Assembly (NCBI GenBank): GCA_020226215.1
Contig: CM035233.1
Span: 5,828,001-5,892,000, forward strand
Source of the DNA: Sindora glabra
Lineage: Eukaryota; Streptophyta; Magnoliopsida; Fabales; Fabaceae
Direction: 5' to 3'
DNA: 64,000 nt
This document shows positions 1-13,036 of this stretch, in pieces (positions within the stretch are counted from its first letter, which is position 1; the number at the start of each line of letters is the position of its first letter). The notes beneath the pieces are model-generated. The model was given only the letters and a program-made list of their open reading frames with translations. It had not been told where the DNA came from and made no database searches. Both the position numbers and the translations under genes were made by a program.

Positions 1-138
1 GCAAAAGTTATCCAATGGATCATTGATGACCAAACATGTGTCATTGCTAAAAGTGTTATCAGTGTTGAACTATTTTGTTGTAGTGCATTTGAGGGAGAAA
101 TTCGACAAGCAACATAAATTATATGCCATAACCACTAA

Positions 139-412
139 GGTTCTATTTATTTTAATGAAAATATTTTTTATAAAATACAATTGTAAAATATTAATATAGA
201 GAAAATTCCTTTATTTATTTAACGTTAAATATAAAAATTTGGGAAAAATAACTTCCCTCATTTTTAAAAAAATTGCTTTCCTCTACTATTATGTTTTTGG
301 AATCATTTTTTAACTATTAATATAAAAGACATATTACTCATTCATTAATATATATACACACATAAATAATATTTTTCTACAAAAAAGACTTTTTTACAAA
401 ATAAATGGAGCC
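139..412. mobile_element. Tourist-like (PIF/Harbinger) MITE, 274 bp, copy A
   Basis: The ends are GGTTCTATTTATTTT and, reverse-complemented, GGCTCCATTTATTTT. TAA lies directly outside both ends (136-138 and 413-415). A 3-bp TAA/TTA duplication with GG-starting ends fits the PIF/Harbinger group. It has no coding capacity. The same insertion sits at the matching place in the second block (26897-27177), so it was present before that block was copied. Confidence 0.7.
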
Positions 413-1479
413 TAAATGTTAAAATAAATGCAGGGAAATGTAGTTGAAAAATAAATTATTATATTAAATTTTTTAATAATAATGAAGTGAAAAAATTTTA
501 AAAACAATTCTAAACATACCAATTATGTGTCCCTAGTGACCAAAAATTTTTCTACTTGAGGTAAAATTGGCATTTTCATAAACAAAACTAAGAAATGTTA
601 TTATTGAGTTTGTAACGATAATTATTTAATTGCCTACTTATTTATAATTAGTAAAAAATACTTTTATGTGACTTCATTTTAAAACACTCATAAATCACTT
701 GATTCTCCTTACTATTCTTGCTAACTTGACCGTGGAAGTGTTCTCTATAGTTGACACTTAGTTTGTAGAATTATATATTTTCTGTAATCTTAATATTCTT
801 AGGAACATGATTCTCAAAATTTTAAATTTTGAGAATATAATATTATTATATTTAATTTATTTAAAAATATATCTAAAAATGTTATATTATATTTGAATTA
901 ACTAAAATTGTGAATTTATCCTTTTTCACTTAATTCACTTATAATTTTAAGTGCTATAATTCACCTATCCGTGCTTTTAATCATTAACTTTTTATTCACA
1001 TAAATTATTTTCTATTTAAATTTTAATAAAGAACTCATATATATCACACGTGACTTTAATTTCTCAAATTTTAACTTGATTTGACACTCAATTAGAATCA
1101 CATTACTTATTTTTTTTAATTCTATTAGAGATTTATCTTCTATAATTTAATTCACAGTTACTAAATGAAGGATCCCAAATAGGACTTTTTAGGATAAATT
1201 AATCTGAGTAAATATCAAACTAAATCAAAATTTGAAAAGTGAAGATTACATGTAATATACATGAGTTTATTGTGAAAAATTGGAAAGAAAATAGTTTAGG
1301 TTGACAAGGTGTTAATAATTGAAATCATAAGTGAGTAAATTGCGATATTTAAAAACCATAGGTGGGTTAAATAAAAAAATGAAATTATAAGTGAGCAAAA
1401 TGTAATTTTTTAAATTACTTTGTATATTTTTAAATATGTTGTTAGTTTACTAAAAAGATTTTTATAAAAAATTAAGCAG

Positions 1480-2060
1480 TTAACAATGGTAAGTAATGGT
1501 GTAAGGTTATTGATGACAATTATTAATGGTAAGTGATAGGCCACAAATATCATCGACCATGGGTGGTAATAGCAATTACTTGCAATGGGTGACCAATGAT
1601 GGTCATTGGTTATAAGTGATGATCAATGGAAGTCAATGATGGTGAGTGATGGTGATGGTGATGATGATGGTGATCACCCACGATGGATAATAACCAATTA
1701 TAGTTATTAGTAATAAGTGATAATTTATGATGGTTACCAATAATAAGTGGTAATAGTGATAGTGACGATGACTACATTCACCAGTTATAGGGATGGAAGG
1801 TGGTGGATAATAAGGGTAAGTAATGGCTAATAGTGGTCAATTATGATAAGTAATGCTAAAATAATATGTTAATAGTGGTAAGGTATTAACGGTACATAGT
1901 AATAAGTGGTGATAGTGACAGTTGCGGTGACGATGACTACATTCACTAGCTATGGGGATGGAAGGTGGTGCACAATAAAGGTATATGATGGCTAATAGTG
2001 GTCAAGTATGATGAGTAATGAAGAAATAATATGTTCATAGTGATAAGGTATTAATGGAAG
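1480..2060 (+). repeat. GGT/GAT-rich degenerate repeats with a 165-bp duplication
   Basis: Irregular short units around AATGGT, GATGGT and AGTGAT fill this part of the left arm. A segment starting GTGACGATGACTAC at 1762 is repeated at 1927, a period of 165 bp. Copy 2 of the element has this segment once (28500-28660), so the duplication is specific to copy 1. The complementary pattern (ACCATCAC type) is at 4590-4850. Confidence 0.6.
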
Positions 2061-2094
2061 AGTGAACAAAATAATCTATCTATATTATTAAAAT

Positions 2095-2430
2095 ATTCTC
2101 ATGTTATGAAAATATAAGATATTAACCTTTTCTTATGAAAATATTTTGGAGGAATATTATGTTAAAAATATTTTTGAAAATATGAACATTGATTCTACAT
2201 TCCCTTTAAACATTTTTGAAATATGAGAAAAATTCTGTGAATCAAATATTTTTGAGATATAAGAAAAATTTTATGAGAATATAAGATACTCACCTTTTTT
2301 TATAAAAATATTTTGGAGGAATATTATGCTAAAAATATTTTTAGAAATGTGAATATTAATTCTATATTCCCTCTAAACATTTTTGAAATATGAGAAAAAT
2401 TTCATGAATCAAATATTTTTGTCTATTCAA
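2095..2430 (+). repeat. About 170-bp tandem duplication in the left arm
   Basis: The sequence around GAGGAATATTATG, followed by ACATTTTTGAAATATGAG, occurs twice in a row, about 170 bp apart (2107-2260 and 2277-2425). The matching region of copy 2 (28690-28860) holds one unit only. It is a local gain in copy 1. Confidence 0.6.
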
Positions 2431-3408
2431 CTTTGTTCCCACTCTCCTTATTTTGTAGATATCCAAGAATAAAAATTTTTCTCTATTCTAGAAAATTAGG
2501 TGAAAAATCAAATAGAATTAATTCATTTTTTATATAAAAGGCAAAAGAGCCTCAAATCATGAAGAGATTTTAAGATGCTAAGTATGTAAATGAAGATTTT
2601 TATAGCATCAAGAGAGATAAAAGGGCTCCATTTTTTAGGAATTAACATATATATGCTCTTTTAAATTTTGTGATCATCTCTCTTAGTAAACCAAGACTCC
2701 CCATTTACTTAAAGAGTATATTAATTTTTTTAAAATTATAACGGTAATTAAAAAAAAGTCTGCAATGTCGAGTTGTAAATAAATTTGCTTATCTAAATGA
2801 TGAAACATCCTAAGTTATCTAGCTGCTTAGAGGGGGATTTATTATATATTTACCCGAGATATATTTGTAAACCTCATTTAAAATATTTAATTTTTCTATT
2901 TAATTGCATGTGTTTGAAAATTGCATTTTACAAAAGGTAACTATAAAGGATTTAAATTTGAACTATTGTTGGTGAAAATCAATTTCGCATTTCATATATT
3001 CGTGTGTTGTTATGTTATTAAAAAATTGTTAAAGCTTTTTTACTAATAGTAAAAAATTTTAATTAATATTAATTTTTTAATAAAATATCATCTTCTTATG
3101 AAGTTTAATATTTAAAAAAATTAAAATTTTAATACATTTAGGTGTCACAAAACAAACAAATAGTAAAATTGACAATAATGGTTTAGAGGGAAATAAATAT
3201 ATTATAACTGAATCATTTAAAAGTTTTTTCCCCAAAATAATAGGAATATTTTTCGCCTATTAGGTTTTCCTCGCTTCCAAGGTTTTTTTGAACAATTCCT
3301 TTGGAATACAAACGAATAATAGGGTTTGCACATAGAGAACTTCGTCTTTGATGAGGTCTTAACTCTCGAGACAGTTACAGCAGGGCCGGATGGGGATTTG
3401 ACCTTTTA

Positions 3409-4131
3409 GGATCCGTTTTGTGAAAGTAGTTAATAAATTAATTAAATAAATTAGTTGATAATGAATAAATTAACTAATAGTTAATAATTTATCATTGATA
3501 GTTAATAATTGATAAACTAGTTGAAGTATTTCGTAAAATTAATTATTAAATTAGTTGAAATTCTAAAATAATATAAAAGGATATATTAATAAAAATAGAT
3601 ATATAATTAAAATAATTTATATTTATTTAAAAATTAAATTATATTAATGTAATTAAAAATTTTAAAATAAAAATAAAATATTTAATGTTTAATTAATTAT
3701 ATTTTCATAAACTTATATATTAATTTACTTATCTAATTTTTATTTTATTATTTATTATAAAATTATAATTACTTAAAATATAATTAATTATATTTTATGA
3801 TATTATTTATTTACATGTATATTTTTATGTAATTATAATTGAAAATTAGGATATAATATGTTGAAATTAAATTAATTATATTTTTTAAAATATTTAAATT
3901 TATACTACAAAGAGCATGTGTTGTAAATTAATAAAAAGAATAAGGATAAATTTAGAAAAAATTTAAAAAAATAGTAGCTCATAAGCTATAAGTTATTTTA
4001 TGTAATTTATTAATTTAGAGCTTATTTTTTTCAATAAGTTAGTGTGAAAAGTACTTTTAAAGGCAAGTTTATCGCTTATTAACTAAGTCAATAAGTTACA
4101 AGTTAACTTATTTATTGTATGAAACGAAGCC
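3409..4131. mobile_element. Tourist-like MITE, 723 bp, with related empty site
   Basis: The ends are GGATCCGTTT and, reverse-complemented, GGCTTCGTTT. The flanking duplication is TTA (3406-3408 and 4132-4134). Removing the element and one TTA leaves CCTTTTAAATGCATG, which matches CCTTTTAAACGCATG at 29846-29860 in copy 2. That site is an uninterrupted allele-like target and proves an insertion. The interior is very AT-rich, with the subterminal AATAAGTTAACTT theme and no reading frame. PIF/Harbinger membership is inferred from TSD and ends. Confidence 0.8.
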
Positions 4132-4850
4132 TTAAATGCATGCCTTTAATTTTTTATATTATTATTAAGATATTTTTAGGTTTTTGTTTCAAAAAAAGTA
4201 TCTAAATTTCCTTCTTTAGAAACAAATTCTCAATTTGTTTATTAAAAAACACTAGTAAATTGGTATAATATTTTCCATCAATGACCATTTTTTATCAGAT
4301 ATTGTTGCAATTTTAATTTCATCTACATCCCAAATATATTTGATTCATGAAAGTTTTCTCATATTATCAAGGATATTTCAAGGAAATATCAAATTCTTAT
4401 ATTTAGTTTAAATTTTAATTAAAAATATTTTTTTTAAAATATTTACATTTTAGAGAATATTTTAAACTTAATAATTCCCTAAAATTTTTTATGAGAGGTG
4501 GGTATCTAACATTTATATGATATAAGAATGTCTTATAATAACATAAATAGATTATTTTGACCACCTTTTCATTAAAGAGCTTTAATACTGTTAATACATT
4601 ATTTCACTATCATTAATCACCACTTGTTATCAGTTATTGCTTATAACCACCATGCACTGCCATCTATCATTAACCACCGCTTGTTACTGTTAAGCATCGT
4701 CTACCATCACTCATTGTTAATATTATTGCCAATCGTCACCTATAGCACTAGTTATTACCATCCATCACTAATCATTACTCAATGTCACTACTCATCATTA
4801 ATTACCATTTACAACTATTAACTACCATTCACTACTCATCATGTGATGCA

Positions 4851-5579
4851 TAAATACTTTTGTTACTGGAATCACTTTTGTCTATTATTGGACATAGTTT
4901 TGCTAGGACTTGCTATAATATTCTTGCAATTTCAAAATTCAAAATGATATGGTAAATTTTGAAATTGTTAGGCTAAAATTGTTTAATCATAACTGTTTAA
5001 TTTTTAATAGATATGATTAAACAAATTTAATATAATGATTTTTAAGATCATTATATCACTCTAAATTTTAAAATTTTTAAGATACTATAGAATTCATCAA
5101 TTTTGATAGAGAATGGGCAAGTCCCACAAATAAAAAATTTTTAGGTTGCATTTATGAAGTTTAGCGTTTGCTTATCTCTGCAGTCAATTTACTTTCACTT
5201 TATAGTTTTGAGATCGCAATACCAAGATCCACATGGTTGGATTAGATTCAAGATTGAATTAAAGGCCTAACAAGAAAAGTGGCAAGAAAGAAAATCTTTA
5301 GCAAGTCCGTTTGAAATCTTGCCTTCTGCGTACTTGTTTTAGATTATAACTATTAAAAAAATTCAATAGTCTTGTATTTGATTCACTTTAGATGAATAAT
5401 TGGTTAATCTTTATTTATAGTCAATGAAATTCAAGACAATACAAATTTACAGTACTAAGTACAAAGTTTTAGTAGTTTTGATTAGTCTTGTATAAGCCTT
5501 GTAAATTGATCTATTAAAGAGCTAGCAAATTCTTTAATCTAAAAATTTTATAAAAGTTTATAGATTATAATAAGTTTAT
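4851..5579. other. Non-coding gap before the copia remnant
   Basis: I see no gene here. The long-inverted-repeat arm becomes unrecognisable near 4850. The copia coding remnant becomes recognisable near 5580. Part of this stretch may be decayed copia gag or leader sequence, but I could not find a 5' LTR matching the 3' LTR at 8719-9023. Confidence 0.4.
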
Positions 5580-5584
5580 TATTT

Positions 5585-6450
5585 GGTATGATCGGTTGGG
5601 CCATTCTAGATTAATTATGATGCAAAAAATAATTGAAAATTCATATTGGCATCCATTGAAGAGCCAACAGATTCTTCAATTTAAAATTTTTTCATGTTTT
5701 GCTTATTCTTAGAGAAAGTTAATTATTCAACCATCACTAACAAAAATTAAGAGTGAATCTCTTACATTTTTGGAATATTTGTAAACCAATTCACCCATTA
5801 TGTGGATCATTTAAATATTTTATGATTTTAATTGATGCATCAACCAGACGGTCACATGTGTCTTTGTTATCATCTCGCAATCTAGCATTTGTAAGATTAC
5901 TTACTTAATTAATTCAACTACAACCACATTTTCCTAATTATCCAATTAAGAAAATATGACTTGACAATATTGATAAATTTACTTCTTAATCTTTCAATGA
6001 TTATTGTATATTTATTGGAATCAATGTTGAACATCCTATAGCATATATTCATACATAAAATAGTCTTGCAAAGTCATTCATTAAATGTCTCAAATTAATT
6101 GTAAGACCATTACTTATAAAATTAAAACTTCTAGTTTCTACATAGAGACATGCGATTTTACATGCTGCAACATTAACTTGCATCAAACTAGCAAGCTATC
6201 ATAAGTCTTCCCTTTTACAATTGGTTTTTGTTCAAGAACTTAATACTTCCCATCCAAGGATTTTTGGATGTACAATATATGTCCCAATTACTCCTTCGCA
6301 ATGAACTAAGATAGCCCTTATGTTGGATATGAACGTCTATCTATAATAAAATATCTTGAACTATCAACAAAGGATTTATTCGTTGCTAGATTTGCTAATT
6401 GTCATTTTGATGAATCAATTTTTCCAATATTAAAGGGAAAAAAATAATCA
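5585..6450 (+). pseudogene. Copia GAG-pre-integrase and integrase remnant
   Basis: Translation at about 5590 gives DRLGHSRLIMMQKIIENSYW, the junction motif before copia integrase. Several stops follow, and later in-frame islands such as YVGYERLSIIKYLEL and FVARFANCHFDESIFP (about 6318-6435) are typical of the linker after the integrase core. It would have processed and integrated the element cDNA. It is dead. Confidence 0.65.
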
Positions 6451-7029
6451 ATTGGAATAAATTATCATTATCTCATTTTGATCCTTATATAAAGCAATGT
6501 AAATTAGAAGTTCAAAAGATAATTCATTTGCATGGTTTAGCCAATAAATTGCTAGATGCATTCACTTACCAAAAGGGAGTGAGCAAATCATATATACCAG
6601 CTCCTAATGCTCTAATTAAAATTAATGTCTTTATTGTACATTCTATTCAAATGAGTTATGCATGAAGCATGGTAGATTTATCAGTTCCAAAGATAAAAAT
6701 TCTCGAAAAATAAAAGGAGCTAAGAATTAAGATGGCCAAATCAAGGATGTGGATATGGTGACTTCAAAAGAGTCCTTAGACAAATTACCATTTCAATTCT
6801 AGAGGAAACTTAGGTACTTGAAATTAGTAAAAATAAAGAGATCTCAATAAATTATGTTATAAATGGAATATGATGGAATCAAAATGAAGCCAACGTTAAC
6901 GATGTTTTGCATACAATATAGCATATCCTATAATAAATGATAATGAGGATCATGAACCAAAGTTTGTTAAAGAATGCAAACAAAGAGATGATTGGTTAAA
7001 ATGAAAAGATGTGAATGAATCAAAATTAA

Positions 7030-7700
7030 ACTCTATCACAAAAATAAAAGTTTTCGGACTTATAGTTCATACACTAGAAGGTGTAAAGCTAGTTGGATAC
7101 AAATGGGTTTTTATGCAAAATGAAATGAGAATGGTGAAATTGTAAGATATAAGACATGACTTGCTGCTTAATGGTTTTGGCAAAGACCTGGCATTGATTA
7201 TGAAAAGATATACTTACCTATAGTGGACACAACTATTTTATGGTATTTAATTAGTTTGATAGTATATGAAAGACTTGATTTATGTCTAATGGATAGTGTT
7301 ACAACCTATTTATATGGCTTACTTGATAACAATATTTATATGAAATTGTTGAAGGTTTTAATTTTCTTGAAGCATGCTATTCAGATTCTCAAGAAAATTA
7401 CTTAGTCAAATTAAGCAAATCTCTTTATGGATTAAAACAATTTCGATGCATATGATATAATTGCCTTAATGAATATTTGTTGAAAGAAGGATATAAAAAT
7501 GACCTCATTTATCTATATATTTTTATGAAAAGATCTAGGAATGAGTTTGTCATAATTGCTATTAATGCCAATGAATTAAATATTAGTGAAAATCTTAAAG
7601 AGTTTTCAAAAGTTGTAAATTGTTTAAAGAAAGAATTTGAAATGAAAGATCTAGAAAGAGCAAGACTTTTCCTTGGATTACAAATTGACATTTAAATAAT
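7030..7700 (+). pseudogene. Copia reverse transcriptase remnant
   Basis: Before 7223 the translation reads GVKLVGYKWVF, the start of the copia RT domain. The frame 7223-7405 contains YERLDLCLMDSVTTYLYGLL, which corresponds to the catalytic metal-binding region and the following segment. The frame 7477-7695 ends with MKDLERARLFLGLQIDI, the copia thumb region. The YVDD-type box (expected near 7560) reads INANE, so the catalytic aspartates are lost. Frames are split by indels near 7405 and 7475. Confidence 0.75.
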
Positions 7701-7839
7701 GGAATTTTTGTATATCAAAAAGCTTATATAACAACGGTGTTGAAATGATTTTATATAGACAAATCACATCTATTATGCATCCCAATGATTGTAAGGTCAC
7801 CAGATGTAAACAAATATCCCTTTTGACCTGGAGAAAAAA

Positions 7840-8545
7840 ATAAAGAATTATTTGGTCCTAAAGTACCATGTCTTAGCACAATTGGAGCACTAATATATCT
7901 TGCTAGTCATACACGACTTGATATATCATTCATCATTAACCTATTAGCAAGATATAGTTCTTCACCTACACAAAGGCATTGAAATGGAGTTAAGCATGTA
8001 CTTTGTTATCTTAAGAGTATAATGAATATAGGTTTATTTTATACAAGTGTACCCAAGTCAGACCTAATTGATTATATAGATGCAAGATATCTATCTGACC
8101 CTCATAATGGTGATTACAAACATGCCATTTATTTAGATGTGGAGGTATACCCATTTCATGGCAGTCTATGAAACAAACTATAACAATCATATCATCTAAT
8201 CATGCAGAAATTTTAACAATACATAAGGTAAGTAAAGAATGTGTCTAGTTGAGATTTGTGATTCAACACATATGAGAGACTTGTGATTTATCTTTTGGAA
8301 AAACAATCCCTGCTATCTTATATGAAGATAATACAGTATGTATTACTCAATTGAAAGAAAGATATATTAAAGAAGATAGAACAAAACATATTTCACCAAA
8401 ATAATTTTTCACTCATGATCTTCAAAAGAATGATGATATAAATATTCAACAAATCTGTTTAAGTGATAATCTAGCAAATTTGTTTACTAAGACACTTCCT
8501 ACTACTATATTTGAAAAGGTAGTCCATAATTTTGGAGTTCTTTGA
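7840..8545 (+). pseudogene. Copia RNase H remnant
   Basis: Translation islands include ARYLSDPHNG, SSNHAEI-like (about 8190), VLYEDN-like (about 8315) and the terminal part QQICLSDNLANLFTKTLP (about 8445-8500). Together they are the copia RNase H domain and the polyprotein end. Stops and frameshifts interrupt it. Confidence 0.7.
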
Positions 8546-8718
8546 TTTAAATATCTTAATTGATGTTATTATGAGGAGGAGTTAATACACACTATACTCT
8601 TTTTTCCTTTGCTGTGATTTTTATCCCATTGGGTTTTTCCTGACAAAGTTGTTAATGAGACAGTATCTTATTGTATATTATAATTAAGTACTTCTTTATA
8701 TGGATATTCAAGAGGGAG

Positions 8719-9023
8719 TATTATAAATAATTATTAAATTTATTAAATGTGGATGACCATAGGTCAAATGTTATACTTTTAATTACAATTAATTAGTAGA
8801 TTAGACATTGCATTCTTATTATAGTCAATTATTAGATTTCAATTTTATTTATGAATTATCATTATAAAATTATAATATTTGATCAATTTACTTTATAAAT
8901 ATAAATTGTATAAATCATTCCAAATATAATTGAATTAAATATTTTCCTCCTTACCATAATTCTTTATCTCTTTCATATCTTTTTTTAGTTGTTTATCAAG
9001 TATTTATTAATTTTATAATAACA
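8719..9023 (+). repeat. Copia 3' LTR (305 bp)
   Basis: A purine tract AAGAGGGAG ends at 8718, and the LTR begins TATTATAAATAATTATT, a small change from a TGTTATAA-type start. It ends TTTATAATAACA at 9023, mirroring the start. Position after RNase H and the polypurine tract fixes it as the 3' LTR. Confidence 0.65.
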
Positions 9024-9800
9024 TGAGAGAAGTAGAACATTTTCCCCAAATTATAAGAAATTGCTTATTGGCACCCCTTTCATGAGAAAAACTTCCATAT
9101 CTTTTATAGATAAAAGTACAAAGTTATTCTTATTTAAGTTAACTAATAACAATTTTAATATTTTATTTTTACTATTTAAAAATTAAAATAAATACATTTT
9201 ATTAATGACAAATATAATTTATTAATTATAAAATATAAATATAATTATTAATTATATAATAAATAGAATGAGTATTGTATAAAATATATATTAAATATTA
9301 TATCAAAAATATAAATTATAAATATAATCATAAATATTATTATAATAAAAATTTAATTCAAAGTATAATTATATTTATTATATATCAATTATATTATTTT
9401 ATATTTATTATTTATTATAATATTTAATTAAAAAATTATGTATTATCTATCTACTTTATATAAATTTGATAAAATTAATTATTTAAATAATATTTTCTTC
9501 ATTTCAATTATATTTCATTTTAATTATATTAAGATAATTTAAGACATATATCTTAATTTTCTTATAAAAACCTTTTTTACTTTTTTACCACAAATTAAAA
9601 AAATAAGAAATTACTAATTTATAAAAATTATGATAGAAAGAAACATTAGAAATATGATATAAAAAAAGATAATTAGACACAATTAAAATCTATTTATATG
9701 TATTAAAATAATATTAGTAGTATAATAATCATTTTATTAATATTTTTAAAAAAGTTCAAAATTAAAAAGAACAACCTTCTACATATTAACCATAGATTAT
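9024..9800. other. AT-rich non-coding stretch
   Basis: I see no gene. The sequence is dominated by TAATTATAAAT-type low-complexity runs. It may contain a small inverted-repeat element, but I could not pair its ends. Confidence 0.4.
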
Positions 9801-12800
9801 TAACAATAAAGAATTGCTAGTTGATCACACAATCTTAGGCACATATTCAATTTCTTAACTTCTCAAAGAAAAAATACTTCTAAGTCAACATTGATAATAA
9901 AACATGATTTAGACACATCCTATACACAGTTAACACATTGGAGAAATTTCAACAATCACTAAGGGAACTAGTTGTTGTTAATAAGTCACATATAAAGATT
10001 CAGACAAGAAGATACACATAAACAAGCCCTTGACTATTCTTCATTCAAAGCCATGATTCCACTCACATTTCATTCAAATGAATCCAAACTCCACATATGT
10101 CCGGCGATAAATCACATAAATTATCATTACCATAATATCTTAATAACTTCTTATTCCATAAATTCAACAATAGTTGTTTGAAAAAAAATAATAAGCATGC
10201 ATAATCAAGCGCTTATTAAATACTAATATAAGCATTAAATTCTTAACTTACAGAAGTCCAAGGTACGTCTAGACATGAATTTTTCACCATTCTTACATTT
10301 ACAATTGCTGGCCACTCAATCATGAACTCAATATGCTTATTTGAACTTGATAGTTGGAGATTCCTAACCCATTCACACATAGAGTCTAAACTATACTTTA
10401 ACAACATCTTATCATAACCCGAACTAAATCATAATCAGTTAGGGTCTTGTTATTCATTATCCATTAACTTTAATAATAACTACACTAATTTTATATTATT
10501 TTATTATTATACTTTTACTGAAAAGTGAGCAAAGTTTTCACTATTTTGGGTACTTTGTAAAAGTCATACACTCTATATTTCAAACTTGTCTAAATATATG
10601 TACCATTTTAATAATAACAGAAAACACGTAATGAATAAACAATTTAACATATCAAATACTTCAATAATAGATTTTCTACTTCTAATTCATGAATCTATTC
10701 TCCTCGAAATCCTAATTGTTAAGCTCTTTTTAGATTGCCTTGGATGCTTGCTCAGCTACACAAGTTAAATCTTGAAATTGTTTTGAAAAAAAAAAGGATT
10801 GAATTTTATAAACTTAATGAATGTATAACTATCTTATATCAATGGTTTAAAGTGCTAAAATAATCTAAGATGGAATAAATACTAATAAAAAGTACAACAC
10901 AAGACTCATACCTAAAATTTATTTATTCATTAATTAGATATTAATTATGTTCCTATTTACAATCATAATCATGATCAAGTCATTAACTAACCAGAATACA
11001 ATTGTTATGACTTATAATGTCTATAAGCAATAGAAATTAAGATTTAAATAATCAATATTAGTTAGCCACTTTATTTTTGCCAACATTCGTCCAACCTTAA
11101 CCTTATCCCTCTAGACATCATTTCACCTTTATATTAATAATGCATATAAACTAGATTTGGTATCTTATATCAATATCTCATTTCCTATATCATATGGCCA
11201 ACACATTTTAAGTTTGATTTCCACAATCAATGATTGCTAAAATCCAACTCATAAAAATAGTTTCATTTATAGTTCAATATGGTTAACATATCAACACATT
11301 TTTAACCAAGTACATCTTTAATAAACAATCACATTGCATTCAACATACTATTAACTCTACATCATTCCAAAGAAATAACTTGCAAACATTAACAAGAACA
11401 AATGGTACTCCAAGAGCACCATAGGCATTACAACATTAAGTACAATCAAAACTAGTTTAAATCTTATTCTATACAAATATAAGAGTAACAAACCCAATAT
11501 TTAATCACTAATTACAATACAAATATTTAAACTTTATAATAAAAATAGACAAACAAGAAACATAACAAGATATATATGTCATTTAGTGTATAAAGGTAGT
11601 TATACACTCACCTAATATGTTAAACGCTTTCCAAGTAACCCTAGGATAGTCATAGTCATATCTTTTCTTTCTTTTTTTCTATTTAACAAATTACAATGTT
11701 AATTATACCTAATTTGGTACTATATATTCTTCACCCATAGGTTACCATTCTAAATTCCATTTACATTATTTTATAATTTCTTACACTTTTTCTTTTATAT
11801 TCTTAATTTTATCTTAATATATTCAAATTTAATAATTTAGAGATTTCTCTATATTCAACATAAAAACAATAAAATATTAGAACATAGTGCTCTAGGAATC
11901 CTCTAATCTTTTTACTTTAACATTGTATAGCATAAAAATCATATATTTTAAAAATATCATCAATAATTTATATCCTTCACAAGTAAGGTTTTTCTTGGTT
12001 AAGCTTAAGTCACCTAAAATATTAGAAAGAACAATCTATGAATGCTTTAAAGATGCAAGTCTAACATTCTATAGCATTTCATTATTATATTTTCAAATTA
12101 TCATTAAGTATTTCAAACTCTTATACAAATAGGGTATTCTAAATTATGTTTAAATATTTTAAAATATTAGGATACGATGCTTTAAGAATATTCTAATAAC
12201 ATTTTCATATCATTTTATAACACAGAATTCCTATTTTTTAGAAACATCAACATATATTCCGAAAAAAAGCATAAAATGGAAGTCTTATTATATCAATCCA
12301 AACCATTAGAAAAATTAAAGGATTTTGTATAGGATCACTCACCACCATGGAGGAAGGCTACTGGTAACTTACTAATGGCAAGAACTTATTAGAACATCAT
12401 CAAAAAGGAAAAAAAACTAAATGACCCCTTGCTATTACATCCAATAGTTCCATTTATTATGAAAAACATCCCTCATCAGCAAGGCGTGCCGAAGAGAAAG
12501 GAAACCAATGGTAATACATTCAATAGTTAGAGAAATATCAGTAAGATGGAAAGGAAAAAGGCCAAAGGTGGTGAGAATGGGTTTCGCATTGTGAACAAAA
12601 CTAAGCTTCAAGTTCTAAGAAGAAAAGAATGGCTTTTTTTTATTTAAAGGAGTTTAGGGAAATTATAATATATATTTAGGTATCGTAAGCTCACATTTTT
12701 AGTTTAATCTTATCTTATTGCTTAGGTTGATTTTGAAGATAAAATCAAACAAGGGATTTAATATATTCTAATTATATAAAGTAAGTATATTCAATATATT

Positions 12801-13036
12801 CTAAAATTTTAAGGAAAATAATTTGTTAAATCTTAAGCATATATTATCATACTTGTACACTCACAATTTTTAAAATATTCTTAACTTTGTAAGAAAATCA
12901 ACATATACATTATTTAAATGAAACTTTGAAATAAAATATTAGCTGAATGAATTTAATTTAATCATCCTTATTACTTAAATTAATTACTTTAGAGAATTTA
13001 TAATAAAAAAATTATTTATTATTTCAAGATATTACA
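9800..13036 (-). repeat. Tekay-like gypsy LTR on the minus strand, left end uncertain
   Basis: Read on the minus strand, it starts TGTAATATCTTGAAATAAT at 13036. The solo LTR at 14635 starts TGTAATAACCTAGAATAAT. Further shared islands include TTTTATGCTATACAATGTTAA (minus, near 11930), matching CTTTATGCTATAAAATGTTAA near 16420, and a GGTGAGTGTATAACT-like segment near 11610 that resembles 16840. It cuts the older gypsy RNase H at 13037, so it is a later insertion. The left end could not be placed. It is either a solo LTR or the 5' LTR of a truncated element. Confidence 0.5.
10586..11600. other. No gene seen inside the minus-strand LTR
   Basis: The short open frames in this stretch have no recognisable motif, no coding-like composition and no conserved start. 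I treat them as chance frames in LTR sequence. Confidence 0.5.

Larger units (their letters stand above)
85..4850 (+). mobile_element. Long-inverted-repeat non-coding element, copy 1
   Basis: This block is repeated in the same orientation at about 26850-30975, with many small differences. The sequence at about 535-2420 reappears as its reverse complement from about 4338 rightward, so the element is a foldback with arms more than 1 kb long. The match is clear in the inner arm around 2385-2418 against 4338-4375, and in the arm part that carries GGT/GAT-rich degenerate repeats (1480-2060 against 4590-4850). No transposase is visible. Long arms suit a Mutator-like or foldback element, but I see no target duplication, so the class is inferred. 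The right arm is cut near 4850. Homology to copy 2 also extends left of the arm, so the true left end is uncertain. Confidence 0.6.
5580..9023 (+). mobile_element. Decayed Ty1/copia retrotransposon, 5' truncated
   Basis: The order of recognisable parts is GAG-pre-integrase, integrase remnant, reverse transcriptase, RNase H, polypurine tract and 3' LTR, which is the copia order. Frameshifts and stops are frequent throughout. No 5' LTR or target duplication was found, so the left limit is where homology begins. Confidence 0.8.

Noticed and set aside
4624..4821. A 65-codon open frame
   Set aside because: It lies in the degenerate ACC/ATC repeat arm of the foldback element, and its residues (H, S, Y, L runs) simply reflect the repeat.
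9050..9790. A possible inverted-repeat element after the copia LTR
   Set aside because: I could not find matching ends or a flanking duplication. AT-rich matches are not enough.
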